Shown: positions 1-8,132, counted from the stretch's first letter. The stretch: DNA of 43,437 bases from Oscillospiraceae bacterium (GCA_015064855.1 SVRK01000015.1:1-43437); one strand, 5' to 3'. Numbers and translations: made by a program. The notes: generated by a model not told the origin, from the sequence alone.

Positions 1-163
1 TTTTATTCCCCAAGCTTACTTCGTTAACAGCTTGGGGGCCCCGAGATTTTCCTTCTTGGTTTCCTTCTTCTGTTCTCGCCATTTGCTGGGATTTCTTTCT
101 AAGCATCAAACCCTCTTAGAAGGTTCTATTTTAGGCTCTGTGCTACTTCCTTTCACACAGTGC
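1..163 (-). other. structured 5' leader of a leftward transcript running off the window edge
   Basis: This stretch lies downstream of a consensus minus-strand promoter (170-198) and I see no convincing protein gene in it on either strand. It contains a 9-bp perfect inverted repeat, CCCCAAGCT (8-16) against AGCTTGGGG (29-37), and several purine-rich runs. It looks like the untranslated leader of a gene beyond base 1, or the start of a small structured RNA. I compared it from memory with the L10, L20 and SRP RNAs and could not match it, so it is left unnamed. No U-run follows the hairpin, so it is not a simple terminator. Confidence 0.4.
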
Positions 164-169
164 CTTGCT

Positions 170-198
170 ATTATATCAAACCACTTACCGTTTGTCAA
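170..198 (-). promoter_or_regulatory. sigma-A promoter, leftward
   Basis: On the minus strand, TTGACA (193-198) and TATAAT (170-175) are both perfect consensus hexamers separated by exactly 17 nt. The promoter points out of the window and away from the DUF421 gene, so the product is not visible here. From about 199 to 324 the DNA is AT-rich spacer with T-runs. Confidence 0.85.
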
Positions 199-324
199 TA
201 CCTTTTTTGAAAGTTTTTTTGAATTTTTTTAATTTTTTTATTATTTTGTCTTTTTTGTAATAGATATATGTATTTTTCTACTTATTTTATTAAATACTAT
301 ACTATATTTAAAGGAGCAAAACAT

Positions 325-957
325 ATGGCTACTGTACTGATTAGGACTGTAATTATATATATTGTTTTCGTTTTTGCAATCAGATTGCTTGGCAAAAGAC
401 AGATTGGAGAGCTTGAGCTTTCCGAGCTTGTGGTGACTTTTATGCTTTCAGAGTTAGCAACCGTACCTATACAGGATTCTTCTATTCCATTATCATATGC
501 TTTTATCCCATTAGTGATACTGATTTCTTTTGAAGTTATCTCTTCGTTTTTAGTAACAAAATCCAAAACTGTAAAAAAGGCGATTGTAGGGAATCCAAGC
601 TACCTTATAACAAAGGGTGTTTTAAATCAAGACGAGCTTTCAAGGCTACGAATGAGCATTTCGGAGCTACTTGGAGAATTACGCCTTAAAAACGTAGGTG
701 ATATTTCAGAGGTTGAGTATGCCATTTTAGAGGAAAACGGGAAGTTGTCGGTTTTTCAAAAAACAGACTCATCATCTGTTGCACACGCGTTAATTATTGA
801 CGGAAATATTAATGAAAGCAATTTAAAAATCGCAGGAAAAAGCGAGAAATGGCTAAACAAGTGTATAAACAAGCACAATTTACAGCTAGAAACGATATTT
901 TTACTCACTTGCGACGATAATGATACTATAAATATTATATTAAAGGAAGAAAAATGA
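325..957 (+). CDS. DUF421 family membrane protein (YetF/YdfR-like)
   Basis: The protein has about 210 residues, with three hydrophobic N-terminal segments followed by a soluble C-terminal domain of about 130 residues, which is the DUF421 layout. Family signatures visible are the N-terminal R-LLGKRQIGELELSELVVTFMLS-like segment and the later LRMSISELLGELR-like stretch of the cytoplasmic domain. The start at 325 is chosen because AAGGAG lies at 311-316; an upstream in-frame ATG at 268 has no ribosome binding site and would add 19 non-family residues. It overlaps the next gene by 4 nt (ATGA). In Bacillus, DUF421 proteins have been linked to the spore and cell envelope, but the biochemical role is unknown. 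Confidence 0.85.
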   Translation: MATVLIRTVIIYIVFVFAIRLLGKRQIGELELSELVVTFMLSELATVPIQDSSIPLSYAFIPLVILISFEVISSFLVTKSKTVKKAIVGNPSYLITKGVLNQDELSRLRMSISELLGELRLKNVGDISEVEYAILEENGKLSVFQKTDSSSVAHALIIDGNINESNLKIAGKSEKWLNKCINKHNLQLETIFLLTCDDNDTINIILKEEK

Positions 958-1310
958 AATCAATTTTGTTTGCTTCGGGAGCTATTATTGTATTAATTAT
1001 GCTTGTAATAGCAAATGGATTTTATATTTCAAGCGCAACCACGAAGCTTGAAGAAATGTCAAAGGAGTTAACTCCCAACAATGAATCCGCGATTTTAGAG
1101 ATTTCTGATTTTTGGAAAAAGAAAGAGGGGCTGATATGCATTTCGGTTTCTCATAATGACGTTGACGAATTAAATATTGCCATCGAGGTTTTGCTTGAAA
1201 AAGCAAAAAACGGCGAGAGTGATGGTTTTTATGAATATAAGGCGCGACTTTTAAATTCTATTATCGAAATACGTAATAAGGAACGCCTTCATATACACAA
1301 TATCGTATAA
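954..1310 (+). CDS. DUF4363 family protein
   Basis: The 118-residue protein has one N-terminal membrane anchor (residues about 4-26) and a helical, charged external domain. Its start codon overlaps the stop of the DUF421 gene (ATGA at 954-957), so the two are translationally coupled. DUF421 followed by DUF4363 is a recurrent pair in Firmicutes, which is the main support for the family call. No catalytic residues are evident; a structural partner role for the DUF421 protein is an inference. Confidence 0.75.
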   Translation: MKSILFASGAIIVLIMLVIANGFYISSATTKLEEMSKELTPNNESAILEISDFWKKKEGLICISVSHNDVDELNIAIEVLLEKAKNGESDGFYEYKARLLNSIIEIRNKERLHIHNIV

Positions 1311-1336
1311 AAAAGAGCCACAGGGTGGCTCTTTTT
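1308..1336. terminator. bidirectional intrinsic terminator
   Basis: AAAAAGAGCCA pairs with TGGCTCTTTTT around a 5-nt loop. It sits between the convergent DUF4363 gene (+) and DUF5305 gene (-), with A-runs and T-runs suitable for termination in both directions. Confidence 0.9.
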
Positions 1337-1338
1337 AG

Positions 1339-3243
1339 TTATTTAGTTTCAAATTTCTCATCATTTGAAAGAACCTTTATAAGTCCTTTTTCGATAAGCT
1401 CTTGACTCTTTTCGTATGGATACAAGGATTTGTAATCAACCTCTTGCGCTTTTGGATTTTTCTCCATTTGATAGTTACTCATAACGAGGTCGATTATTTC
1501 TTTTGCACGTCTAACGTTTAGTCCCGCCTTGATTTTAAGAAGTGTTGGAACGTCTGCAAAGAGCTTATTATCAATAGCCTCGTGACGATATTTTGATTTA
1601 TCTATCGAATTTGGATCAACAGCGCAGTATAGAAGGATTGTCTTACCGCGTAGCTTAATTTTAAAGAACGGATTTCTGCCCTTGTTGAAGGTTTCAAACT
1701 TCCAACTAAATCTGGATTTAACACCCTTGAAGGACATAATATAATTCTTCAGCTCGCTATAATAATCTTTTACGACATCCTCACTTTGAACAAGGTTTGC
1801 CTCAAATGAACGGCTATATCTTATGTCAAGCTGATTACCATCATTATCTAGATAAGCAAGAATCGAGGATTCTTCCTTTGGAAGCTCTATGTTGATTGTT
1901 TCCTCTTCCGTTTCGAGAATTTCAACATCAGGAGCTTGTGCTGCTTCTTCTATTCTTTCCTCAATTATCTCTTCGTAAAGAACAGGCGGATTTTTCTTTA
2001 CAGCCTTTTCAACAATTGGTATGTCAACTACATTTTCAGCAACCGAATTTTCAACAAGAATCACCTTTGGAATAATCGGCGATACGGGTTCTTCGGTTTC
2101 TTCAATATCAATTCCAACCACAGGCTCGCGTTTTTCCGCTACTTTTTCATTTTTGCCTGTGCCGTATATTTCATCATAGTTTTCAACCTTTATTTCAAAC
2201 ATATAAAGAATATTAGTATTTGTTAAAATAAAGAATCTTGTGCGGGTTTTATCCTCGTTTTCGTTCATCAAAATAGGTGCGCCTATTGTATCACGAATTT
2301 CGAGCATTTCCCTAAAGGTTTCAACGTAAAGCGGCTGATAGCCTGTTGTATCAAGCTCATTAACAATCTTTTGAATATAAGATTTATATGCAGAAACAAT
2401 TCTCTTTACTTTTATTGAATAGTTAATGTCATGGTTTCTGGATTTGAAGACAAACACAACAAGTGCTATTATAACTATAAGCTCTAACAAGCCTGAAATT
2501 ATTGCAGAGCCCATAAAAATGTTTTGGTTTGCGTTGTCCTTATATGCCAAAACCTTACTGTCCTCTGAATCTATGCTTGTTTTTGTATCAATCTTAAAGG
2601 TTTGGGCTGCTAATGGAATATTAAGAGAAATAAAGTATGTATTTTCCGTGCTTTCTTCAAATTTCTTACTGTTACCTGTAACGTCAATCTGCATTCTAAC
2701 ATCTAATGACGCTTTTGTGTTTTTAAGATCGTACGTAGCTATAAAATCTTTTGCGAATTTATTGTACCCGGGATAATCAAGCGATATTGACTTATCAATT
2801 TCAAGTCGCTTATTACTGCTTTGAGTCCCTGTTTTTTCTTCAATTAAATTGTGCGGCTTAGAGATTAAAAGTCCGTTATTTTGGTCTCTAATCTCAAGAA
2901 GCGCATCTACCTTATATTTATACGCATATTCTACGTCTTGAGTGTCCATATTGAGCTCATAATCAAAGAACACAGTCATGCCCTTTACAAGCTCTGAAAC
3001 GTAGGATTGACCTCCCTCAAGAATGGAATTATCATAGAAATCATCATTTTCGAGGATAACATAGTATTCAGCCGTTCCGTTTTCGCTATATTCAACATAA
3101 TGGCTCTTGTTAAGCTGATAATATGTAAATAGCGATAAAATAATATCAAGTGCCAAAACAATGGCAATAATGGATTGAATAATAATCCAAGTACGACGAT
3201 TTCTTATATAATCCTGTCGTTTTTTCTTTTCAGCCTCTGACAT
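1339..3243 (-). CDS. DUF5305 family membrane protein
   Basis: This 634-residue protein has an N-terminal membrane segment (about residues 19-41), an extracytoplasmic domain of about 200 residues matching the DUF5305 pattern, and a second membrane segment (about 245-267). A long cytoplasmic part follows: an acidic linker (about 370-470) and a C-terminal domain of about 150 residues that I know from other clostridial membrane proteins but cannot name. AGGAGG precedes the ATG. It lies 20 nt downstream of the SipW-type peptidase, and DUF5305 proteins recur beside SipW-like peptidases, so it probably takes part in export or assembly of the TasA-like proteins. That role is inferred, not demonstrated. 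Confidence 0.7.
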   Translation of the reverse strand: MSEAEKKKRQDYIRNRRTWIIIQSIIAIVLALDIILSLFTYYQLNKSHYVEYSENGTAEYYVILENDDFYDNSILEGGQSYVSELVKGMTVFFDYELNMDTQDVEYAYKYKVDALLEIRDQNNGLLISKPHNLIEEKTGTQSSNKRLEIDKSISLDYPGYNKFAKDFIATYDLKNTKASLDVRMQIDVTGNSKKFEESTENTYFISLNIPLAAQTFKIDTKTSIDSEDSKVLAYKDNANQNIFMGSAIISGLLELIVIIALVVFVFKSRNHDINYSIKVKRIVSAYKSYIQKIVNELDTTGYQPLYVETFREMLEIRDTIGAPILMNENEDKTRTRFFILTNTNILYMFEIKVENYDEIYGTGKNEKVAEKREPVVGIDIEETEEPVSPIIPKVILVENSVAENVVDIPIVEKAVKKNPPVLYEEIIEERIEEAAQAPDVEILETEEETINIELPKEESSILAYLDNDGNQLDIRYSRSFEANLVQSEDVVKDYYSELKNYIMSFKGVKSRFSWKFETFNKGRNPFFKIKLRGKTILLYCAVDPNSIDKSKYRHEAIDNKLFADVPTLLKIKAGLNVRRAKEIIDLVMSNYQMEKNPKAQEVDYKSLYPYEKSQELIEKGLIKVLSNDEKFETK

Positions 3244-3263
3244 ACTGTCCTCCTCTCTTATTT

Positions 3264-4385
3264 CTATCTTTCAAATAGGCTCCTTATAAAGAGCGTGGGA
3301 TAACCGATATACGATATTTTAAACCTTGTAAGTCCTATTATGTCACCATCGGTTCTGTATCCCGTGTCGAGCGAGTCGTTTGCATCGCCCTTTGTGTAGT
3401 ATCTTGTGACACCATTAATACGCTGAATATCCACAACTCTATGTATAACAGCGACCTTATCCTTTTCAAAGACAATTACTTGTCCCTTGCCGATTTGTTG
3501 GTCTTCATACCTTTCGTAAACTATTGCATCGCCCTTGTTAATTTCTCCCGTCATACTTTCCGAGCCGATAACAAGTGCGCCAAACCTAAATTTACATGAA
3601 ATAAGCATTACTATTGAAATCATAAGTATAGCGACAGCAGCATATCCCACAAATCGCCAGCCACTCTTTTTCTTAACAGCCTTTTGTGGCCTTTTCTCAA
3701 ATACCGTCTTTATAAACAAGTATAAAGCAATTGGAGTTAAAATGTTTATAAGAGCTAAAATTACATCAGGAATATTAGCAACTATTGTAAAAACGTACAT
3801 ATATAGAGATATTACCAAGCGATACGGAATGATCGAAATTAAACCATATCTTTTTGATAAATAATGATATAATACGTTACTTACTATTGCGGGAAAAAGC
3901 GTCATTCCTATCATATCCATAAACTCATTAAAGCTGTTTACCTGCCATAGATTTGAAACAATCAACAGCTCCGCAAGTACTGAAATTAGATATGAAAAAA
4001 CAAAGGTAAGTCTTTTTTCCTCGGCTAAAAGCGCCCTTCTTATGATTTCGACAGAAATGATTATTGTCGTTGTTGGTAAAATGAATTTTAAAAACGAATC
4101 AATGCTATATCCCAAATATTTATAGTATCCAAAATAGATACCGAGTAAATAGTTAAGCATTAAATAAAGGAGCGAGGAAACCGCCATAATAAGCGTGACC
4201 TGTCCCTTATTTATAGACAAAATGCCTCGTTTTTTTAGCAAAAATAAGGTTAATACCATAGCAGGCAATAGTAAAATTGCAGCAATAATCCTACTACTGC
4301 CTGTACCAGGTACTAAAAAAGTAATAAGGAGGGCACAAAAAATTCCTATGGAAAGAAAATATGATTTTCTTGTATCAGGGGTCAA
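3264..4385 (-). CDS. sipW: SipW-type signal peptidase I with multi-pass N-terminal domain
   Basis: The C-terminal 100 residues form a signal peptidase I domain. Catalytic Ser277 sits in GSESMTGE, and the general base is His315 in VIHRVV rather than Lys, which places it in the SipW/ER-like Ser-His subgroup. The later YTKGDAND and IGLTRFKI-like boxes are present. The N-terminal 270 residues carry about eight hydrophobic segments; classical SipW has far fewer, so this is an extended form. The best start is a TTG at 4383-4385 with GGAGG 8-9 nt upstream; no better ATG is available. It follows two SipW-type substrates on the same strand, which are its likely clients. Confidence 0.85.
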   Translation of the reverse strand: MTPDTRKSYFLSIGIFCALLITFLVPGTGSSRIIAAILLLPAMVLTLFLLKKRGILSINKGQVTLIMAVSSLLYLMLNYLLGIYFGYYKYLGYSIDSFLKFILPTTTIIISVEIIRRALLAEEKRLTFVFSYLISVLAELLIVSNLWQVNSFNEFMDMIGMTLFPAIVSNVLYHYLSKRYGLISIIPYRLVISLYMYVFTIVANIPDVILALINILTPIALYLFIKTVFEKRPQKAVKKKSGWRFVGYAAVAILMISIVMLISCKFRFGALVIGSESMTGEINKGDAIVYERYEDQQIGKGQVIVFEKDKVAVIHRVVDIQRINGVTRYYTKGDANDSLDTGYRTDGDIIGLTRFKISYIGYPTLFIRSLFER

Positions 4386-4426
4386 TTAAGAGCCCTCCTT
4401 CCCTTCAATAAGTCTTTATTAAAAGC

Positions 4427-4927
4427 TTATGCGTTGACTGCTTCCGCCTTTAACTCAACGATGAATGAACCACTTACGGATTCAGCAGGTGTTTCCTTTA
4501 ATGAAACAGTAACGGTAATTGTTGCATCACCACCAGCTGCTAAAGGTTGTGCTGCGTCCCAATCAGTTTCAATATTGAAAATGCTGGTATCACCAACGGA
4601 AACTGCACATGCAGTTACACTAATTGTGGCATCAAGGTCACCATCGTTTTTAATAACGTAAGTGAATGAAGCTGAATCACCCTTACCACTTAAGTTATTA
4701 GCGGTGAATGAAGCCTTGTTGTCGTCATTTACGTTTACAGCCGCTGTGTTGCCAGCATCATTAGCTGTTGCTGAATCAAAATAGATGTCTTGCTTAAACG
4801 CAGAATCAGGATTAACATCAGCCTTACCTGTGATATCAAGGACGGTGGAAACTGCTGCAAAACCAACGCCAAGTACCATAACAGCAACGAGCAAGAACGC
4901 GATAACGATACTTCTTTTTGCCTTCAT
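4427..4927 (-). CDS. TasA/camelysin-like secreted protein, SipW-type signal peptide (copy 1)
   Basis: The 166-residue secreted protein starts at an ATG (4925-4927) behind AAGGAGGAAT. It begins with MKAKR, a hydrophobic core (about residues 6-26) and the ITGKADVNP junction typical of SipW-dependent signal peptides. The mature part is beta-rich, with SGSFIVELKAEAV-like ending and a conserved SASFTYVIKNDGDLDA-type segment seen in TasA/CalY-like proteins. It is about 90 percent identical to the gene at 5160-5660. It has its own promoter (5002-5030) and a leader hairpin. The role is probably a cell-surface or biofilm-fibre protein processed by the adjacent SipW; fibre formation is inference. Confidence 0.75.
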   Translation of the reverse strand: MKAKRSIVIAFLLVAVMVLGVGFAAVSTVLDITGKADVNPDSAFKQDIYFDSATANDAGNTAAVNVNDDNKASFTANNLSGKGDSASFTYVIKNDGDLDATISVTACAVSVGDTSIFNIETDWDAAQPLAAGGDATITVTVSLKETPAESVSGSFIVELKAEAVNA

Positions 4928-4951
4928 CTTGGATTCCTCCTTCTTAGACTC

Positions 4952-4992
4952 ATATAAATTACGATACACGTGTGTATATACGCACGTTATAT
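4952..4992 (-). promoter_or_regulatory. 5' stem-loop in leader of TasA-like copy 1
   Basis: Between promoter and ribosome binding site, outer arms ATATAA (4952-4957) and TTATAT (4987-4992) enclose a near-palindrome at 4968-4987 that folds as an 8-bp stem with one G.U pair and an ATAT loop. The predicted start site (about 4995) places the hairpin at the very 5' end of the mRNA. The equivalent position before copy 2 also holds a hairpin of different sequence. Confidence 0.6.
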
Positions 4993-5001
4993 GGTAAGGC
5001 A

Positions 5002-5030
5002 ATTTTATCACCTTTTGGAGAAAATTTCAA
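5002..5030 (-). promoter_or_regulatory. sigma-A promoter of TasA-like copy 1
   Basis: TTGAAA (5025-5030) and TAAAAT (5002-5007) are separated by 17 nt on the minus strand. This shows that copy 1 (and likely sipW and the DUF5305 gene after it) can be transcribed independently of copy 2. Confidence 0.7.
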
Positions 5031-5101
5031 GAGTTTTTCAACAATTTTATTCACATATAGTATAATTTTTTAATTTCAGGTGCATTTTATTCATATTTGG
5101 C

Positions 5102-5133
5102 AGTGGTAAAGCCTATCATTAGACCTTACCACT
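5102..5133 (-). terminator. intergenic hairpin after TasA-like copy 2
   Basis: AGTGGTAAGG and CTTTACCACT form a 10-bp stem with one mismatch, 27 nt downstream of the copy 2 stop. No U-run follows on the minus strand, so it may be a weak terminator or a 3'-end stabilising or processing hairpin. Confidence 0.45.
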
Positions 5134-5159
5134 ACCCATATGAGTCTTGAATCAAAGAG

Positions 5160-5660
5160 TTATGCGTTTACTGCCTCTGCCTTTAATTCAACGATGAATG
5201 AACCACTTACGGATTCAGAAGGTGTTTCCTTTAGTGAAACGGTAACAGTGATGGTTGCATCACCACCGGCTGCTAAAGGCTGTGCTGCATCCCAGTCAGT
5301 TTCAATATTAAAAATACTGGTATCACCAACAGAAACTGAACAAGCAGTTACACTGATTGTAGCATCAAGGTCACCATCATTCTTGATAACATATGTAAAT
5401 GTTGCACTATCACCCTTACCGCTAAGGTTATTAGCAGTAAATGATGCCTTGTTGTCGTCATTTACGTTTACAGCCGCTGTGTTGCCGGCTTCGTTAGCTG
5501 TTGCTGAATCAAAATAGATATCTTGCTTAAAAGCAGAATCAGGATTAACGTCAGCTTTACCTGTAATATCAAGTGTTGTTGATACTGCAGCAAAACCAAC
5601 ACCAAGCAACATAACAGCCACGAGTAAGAACGCGATAACTACACTTCTTTTTGCTTTCAT
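5160..5660 (-). CDS. TasA/camelysin-like secreted protein, SipW-type signal peptide (copy 2)
   Basis: This is the second 166-residue paralogue, same length as copy 1 and differing at only a handful of positions (for example SVVIAF for SIVIAF, NEAGN for NDAGN, ATFTY for ASFTY). The DNA between the leader hairpin and the ATG (5658-5660) is identical in both copies, including AAGGAGGAAT. It has its own promoter (5733-5761) and a perfect leader hairpin. Differences are spread through the gene, many of them synonymous, so the duplication is not brand new and the protein is under constraint. It is a likely substrate of the SipW at 3264-4385 and possibly a major surface subunit; the exact function is unknown. 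Confidence 0.75.
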   Translation of the reverse strand: MKAKRSVVIAFLLVAVMLLGVGFAAVSTTLDITGKADVNPDSAFKQDIYFDSATANEAGNTAAVNVNDDNKASFTANNLSGKGDSATFTYVIKNDGDLDATISVTACSVSVGDTSIFNIETDWDAAQPLAAGGDATITVTVSLKETPSESVSGSFIVELKAEAVNA

Positions 5661-5684
5661 CTTGGATTCCTCCTTCTTAGACTC

Positions 5685-5722
5685 ATATAAAATACAGGCG
5701 TTTGTGCGCCTGTATTTTATAT
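5685..5722 (-). promoter_or_regulatory. perfect 16-bp stem-loop at 5' end of TasA-like copy 2 mRNA
   Basis: ATATAAAATACAGGCG (5685-5700) is perfectly complementary to 5707-5722 around a 6-nt loop. The predicted transcription start is about 5726, so the mRNA would start with this hairpin, followed 25 nt later by the start codon. A 5'-terminal stem-loop of this kind is a known mRNA stabiliser; regulation of translation is the alternative. No U-run follows, so it is unlikely to be a terminator. Confidence 0.7.
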
Positions 5723-5732
5723 GGTATATCAC

Positions 5733-5761
5733 ATTATAGCACTTTAGAAAATTATTTTCAT
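5733..5761 (-). promoter_or_regulatory. sigma-A promoter of TasA-like copy 2
   Basis: A perfect TATAAT (5733-5738) lies 17 nt from ATGAAA (5756-5761) on the minus strand. The -35 matches consensus at four of six positions. Confidence 0.6.
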
Positions 5762-5841
5762 ATTTATTCTCAATATGAATAAAAAATACAAGGGTAGTCG
5801 ATAAGTAACTTTTTGTTGATTTTGTCCACATTTTTAGAAAT

Positions 5842-5871
5842 AAAAAGGTAGGGCTCTTTACTACCCTACCT
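5842..5871 (-). terminator. intrinsic terminator after nfo
   Basis: On the minus strand AGGTAGGG and CCCTACCT form an 8-bp perfect stem followed by TTTTTATTT, starting 4 nt past the nfo stop codon. Confidence 0.9.
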
Positions 5872-5875
5872 AAAT

Positions 5876-6715
5876 TTATTTGTTTTCAGCCAAGCTTTTA
5901 AGAAGTGCAATTTCGCGTGCGTAACCGTCAAGCTCGTTTGGCGTTTCCAAAATTATCGGCAATTTAGCGACAACGGGATGCGTAATTACATTAACTATAC
6001 CATCAATCGTTAGATGTCCCTCGCCGATTTTCTCGTGTCTGTCCTTATGTGCGCCAAGTGGATTTTTCGAGTCATTTAAATGAATTGCCTTTAGTCTATC
6101 AAGACCTATGATTTTGTCAAACTCCTCCAGGATACTATAAAAATTGTTTGTAACGTCGTATCCTCCGTCATTTATGTGGCAGGTATCAAGACAGACGCCA
6201 ACCCTTGCTTTGTTTTCGGTTTTTTCGATAATCTCGGCAATTTCCTCAAAGGTTTTGCCAATTTCCGAGCCCTTACCAGCCATTGTTTCGATAAGCGCCA
6301 TTGTTTTTTCGCTCTTATCAAGAATAGAGTTTAAGGTATCAGCAGTTTTGGCAATGCCGATTTCCACTCCTTGTTGTACGTGTGAGCCAGGATGGAAATT
6401 ATAAAGTGCCCCAGGAATTTTATCAAGGAGCTTCATATCCTCCGCCATAGTGCGTTTTGTGTATTCTCTTATACCATCGTCAGCGGCACAAGGGTTAAAT
6501 GTATATGGTGCATGAGCGACAATGGGTGCGAAATTATTTTCTTCCATTATTTTAATTAGTCCTTGAATATCGCTATCCGATGGAACCTTTACTGAGCCAC
6601 CACGAGGGTTTCTAGTAAAGAATTGGAAGGTGTTAGCACCAATTGATAAGGCTTCCTTTCCCATATGCTCATATCCTTTAGATACTGACAAATGACAGCC
6701 TAAATTTAGTTTCAT
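5876..6715 (-). CDS. nfo: deoxyribonuclease IV (AP endonuclease, endonuclease IV)
   Basis: The protein of about 279 residues is the usual length for the family. It cleaves 5' to abasic sites in base excision repair using a trinuclear zinc centre. Visible metal-site motifs are HLSVSKG near the N-terminus, AHAPYTFN, LIETMAGKG, GVCLDTCHINDGGYD, AIHLNDSKN with GAHKDRHEKIGEG, and ILETPN near the end. The start at 6715 (MKLNLGCHLS) is chosen because it matches family N-termini and has GAGG 9 nt upstream; an in-frame ATG at 6730 is possible. It lies downstream of obg after a 131-nt gap holding a repeat remnant, so co-transcription is uncertain. Confidence 0.95.
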   Translation of the reverse strand: MKLNLGCHLSVSKGYEHMGKEALSIGANTFQFFTRNPRGGSVKVPSDSDIQGLIKIMEENNFAPIVAHAPYTFNPCAADDGIREYTKRTMAEDMKLLDKIPGALYNFHPGSHVQQGVEIGIAKTADTLNSILDKSEKTMALIETMAGKGSEIGKTFEEIAEIIEKTENKARVGVCLDTCHINDGGYDVTNNFYSILEEFDKIIGLDRLKAIHLNDSKNPLGAHKDRHEKIGEGHLTIDGIVNVITHPVVAKLPIILETPNELDGYAREIALLKSLAENK

Positions 6716-6747
6716 TTTGTTTTTCCTCATTTTCGCAGCATTGAAAC

Positions 6748-6803
6748 AAAATCTCCTCCATCAAAAGAGTTGACTCCTCCTTTTAAAAGAGGCTAAAATG
6801 CCT
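6748..6803. repeat. remnant of dispersed palindromic element (TCCNCCRTC...CCTCC...GGAGGC family)
   Basis: Two blocks, TCCTCCATC and CTCCTCC-TTTTAAAA-GAGGC, match the layout of the better-preserved copies at 20366-20420 and 24621-24670. It is the most diverged of the three. It fills the obg-nfo gap, together with a GTGTC/GACAC hairpin at about 6829-6846 just past obg. Confidence 0.45.
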
Positions 6804-6846
6804 TTTATATATTTATTTTGCTCTACCCTGTGTCCGATTTTCGACA

Positions 6847-8130
6847 CTAAATTACAAAATCAAATTCAAAATCGTACATAGAAACGGTATCACCGTCTTG
6901 GCAACCTGCTTCTCTTAATTTGTCAATCACGCCACTTTTAAGAAGCACTCTTTGGAAGAACATAAGCGACTCTCTATCCTCAAAGTTAACTTGTCCAACA
7001 AGATTATATAGCCACTCGCCCTCGACAATGTAAGCTCCGCTAGAGTCCTTGGTAATTGTAACCGCGTGGTCATCCTCCTCGTTGTACATTGCGTCTTCCT
7101 GTGTATATTCTGCCTCATAGATTGTAAGAGGGGGTAGCTCGTCAAGCATTTTTGCAATTTTATCGACAAGTAGCTCGGTGTTTTCACCTGTATATGCTGA
7201 AATATAGATTAAATCCCAGCCGTTTTCCTCAACAAATCTTTCAAACGCAGGCACATCAACAACCTCTCTATCAAGCGAGTCCATTTTATTTGCAACAATT
7301 ATACGAGGCCTTTGGGCAAGCTCAGGGGAAAACTTTTTTAATTCCTCGTCGATTGTCACAATATCGTCAATCGGGCTTCTTCCCTCAATACAGGAAATAT
7401 CAACAACCTGAACCAAAAGTCTACATCTTTCAATGTGACGTAGGAATGCGTGACCAAGTCCTGCTCCCTCTGAAGCACCCTCGATAAGACCGGGAATATC
7501 TGCCATAACAAAGCCGTATCCCTCTCTTATATTAACTACACCCAAGTTTGGAGAGAGAGTTGTGAAGTGATAGTCAGCTATTTTTGGATTTGCATCACTA
7601 ACAGCAGCCAATAGCGAGGATTTACCTGCACTTGGAAGCCCTACAAGTCCTACGTCTGCAAGCATTTTCAGTTCAAGCGTGAGCTCCCATTCCTGACCCT
7701 TTGTGCCGCTTTTTGCAAACATAGGAATTTGTCTTGTTGGGGTTGCAAAATGCTTATTTCCCCAACCGCCTCTGCCACCCTTGGCGCATATCCAGTCCTC
7801 GCACGAGGACATATCCTTTAAAATTTTACCTGTTTTGTCGTCTTTAATAAGAGTTCCCTCGGGAACCTTAATTATAATATCCTCGCCATTTTTACCGTGG
7901 AATTTAGCACCCTTGCCATCTCCACCATTTTCAGCGACAAATTTTCTTTTATATCTAAAGGAAAGAAGCGTATTTGTGCCCTTATCTATTTGGAAAATAA
8001 CGTTTCCACCGTGACCGCCGTCACCGCCATCGGGTCCTCCCTTGGCAACGTACTTTTCACGTCTGAACGAAACACATCCGTTGCCACCGTTTCCCGCCTT
8101 TACGTAAATTTTAACCTTATCTATAAACAT
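6847..8130 (-). CDS. obg: Obg family GTPase (ribosome assembly / stress)
   Basis: The 427-residue protein has the glycine-rich Obg fold (1-158, with repeated GGxGG runs), a G domain with P-loop GLPSAGKSSLL, switch DIPGLIEGASEGAGLGH, NKMD and SAYTG motifs, and a C-terminal OCT domain (about 350-427) found in Gram-positive Obg. It binds GTP and acts in late 50S subunit assembly; in Bacillus it also feeds the general stress and sporulation pathways. It starts 2 nt after the O-antigen-ligase-like gene stop, so it is in the rimM-trmD operon. The ribosome binding site (GGATAGAG) is weak, consistent with coupling to the upstream gene. Confidence 0.97.
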   Translation of the reverse strand: MFIDKVKIYVKAGNGGNGCVSFRREKYVAKGGPDGGDGGHGGNVIFQIDKGTNTLLSFRYKRKFVAENGGDGKGAKFHGKNGEDIIIKVPEGTLIKDDKTGKILKDMSSCEDWICAKGGRGGWGNKHFATPTRQIPMFAKSGTKGQEWELTLELKMLADVGLVGLPSAGKSSLLAAVSDANPKIADYHFTTLSPNLGVVNIREGYGFVMADIPGLIEGASEGAGLGHAFLRHIERCRLLVQVVDISCIEGRSPIDDIVTIDEELKKFSPELAQRPRIIVANKMDSLDREVVDVPAFERFVEENGWDLIYISAYTGENTELLVDKIAKMLDELPPLTIYEAEYTQEDAMYNEEDDHAVTITKDSSGAYIVEGEWLYNLVGQVNFEDRESLMFFQRVLLKSGVIDKLREAGCQDGDTVSMYDFEFDFVI

Positions 8131-8132
8131 TT

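Noticed and set aside
1..165. SRP RNA because of a GGAAG-containing segment on the minus strand
   Set aside because: The conserved apical GGUCAGGUCCGGAAGGAAGC loop is not present and the flanking stem does not pair as required.
32..232. Open frame of 66 codons on the plus strand
   Set aside because: It lies across a strong minus-strand promoter and T-rich DNA, has no ribosome binding site and a low-complexity Phe-rich translation.
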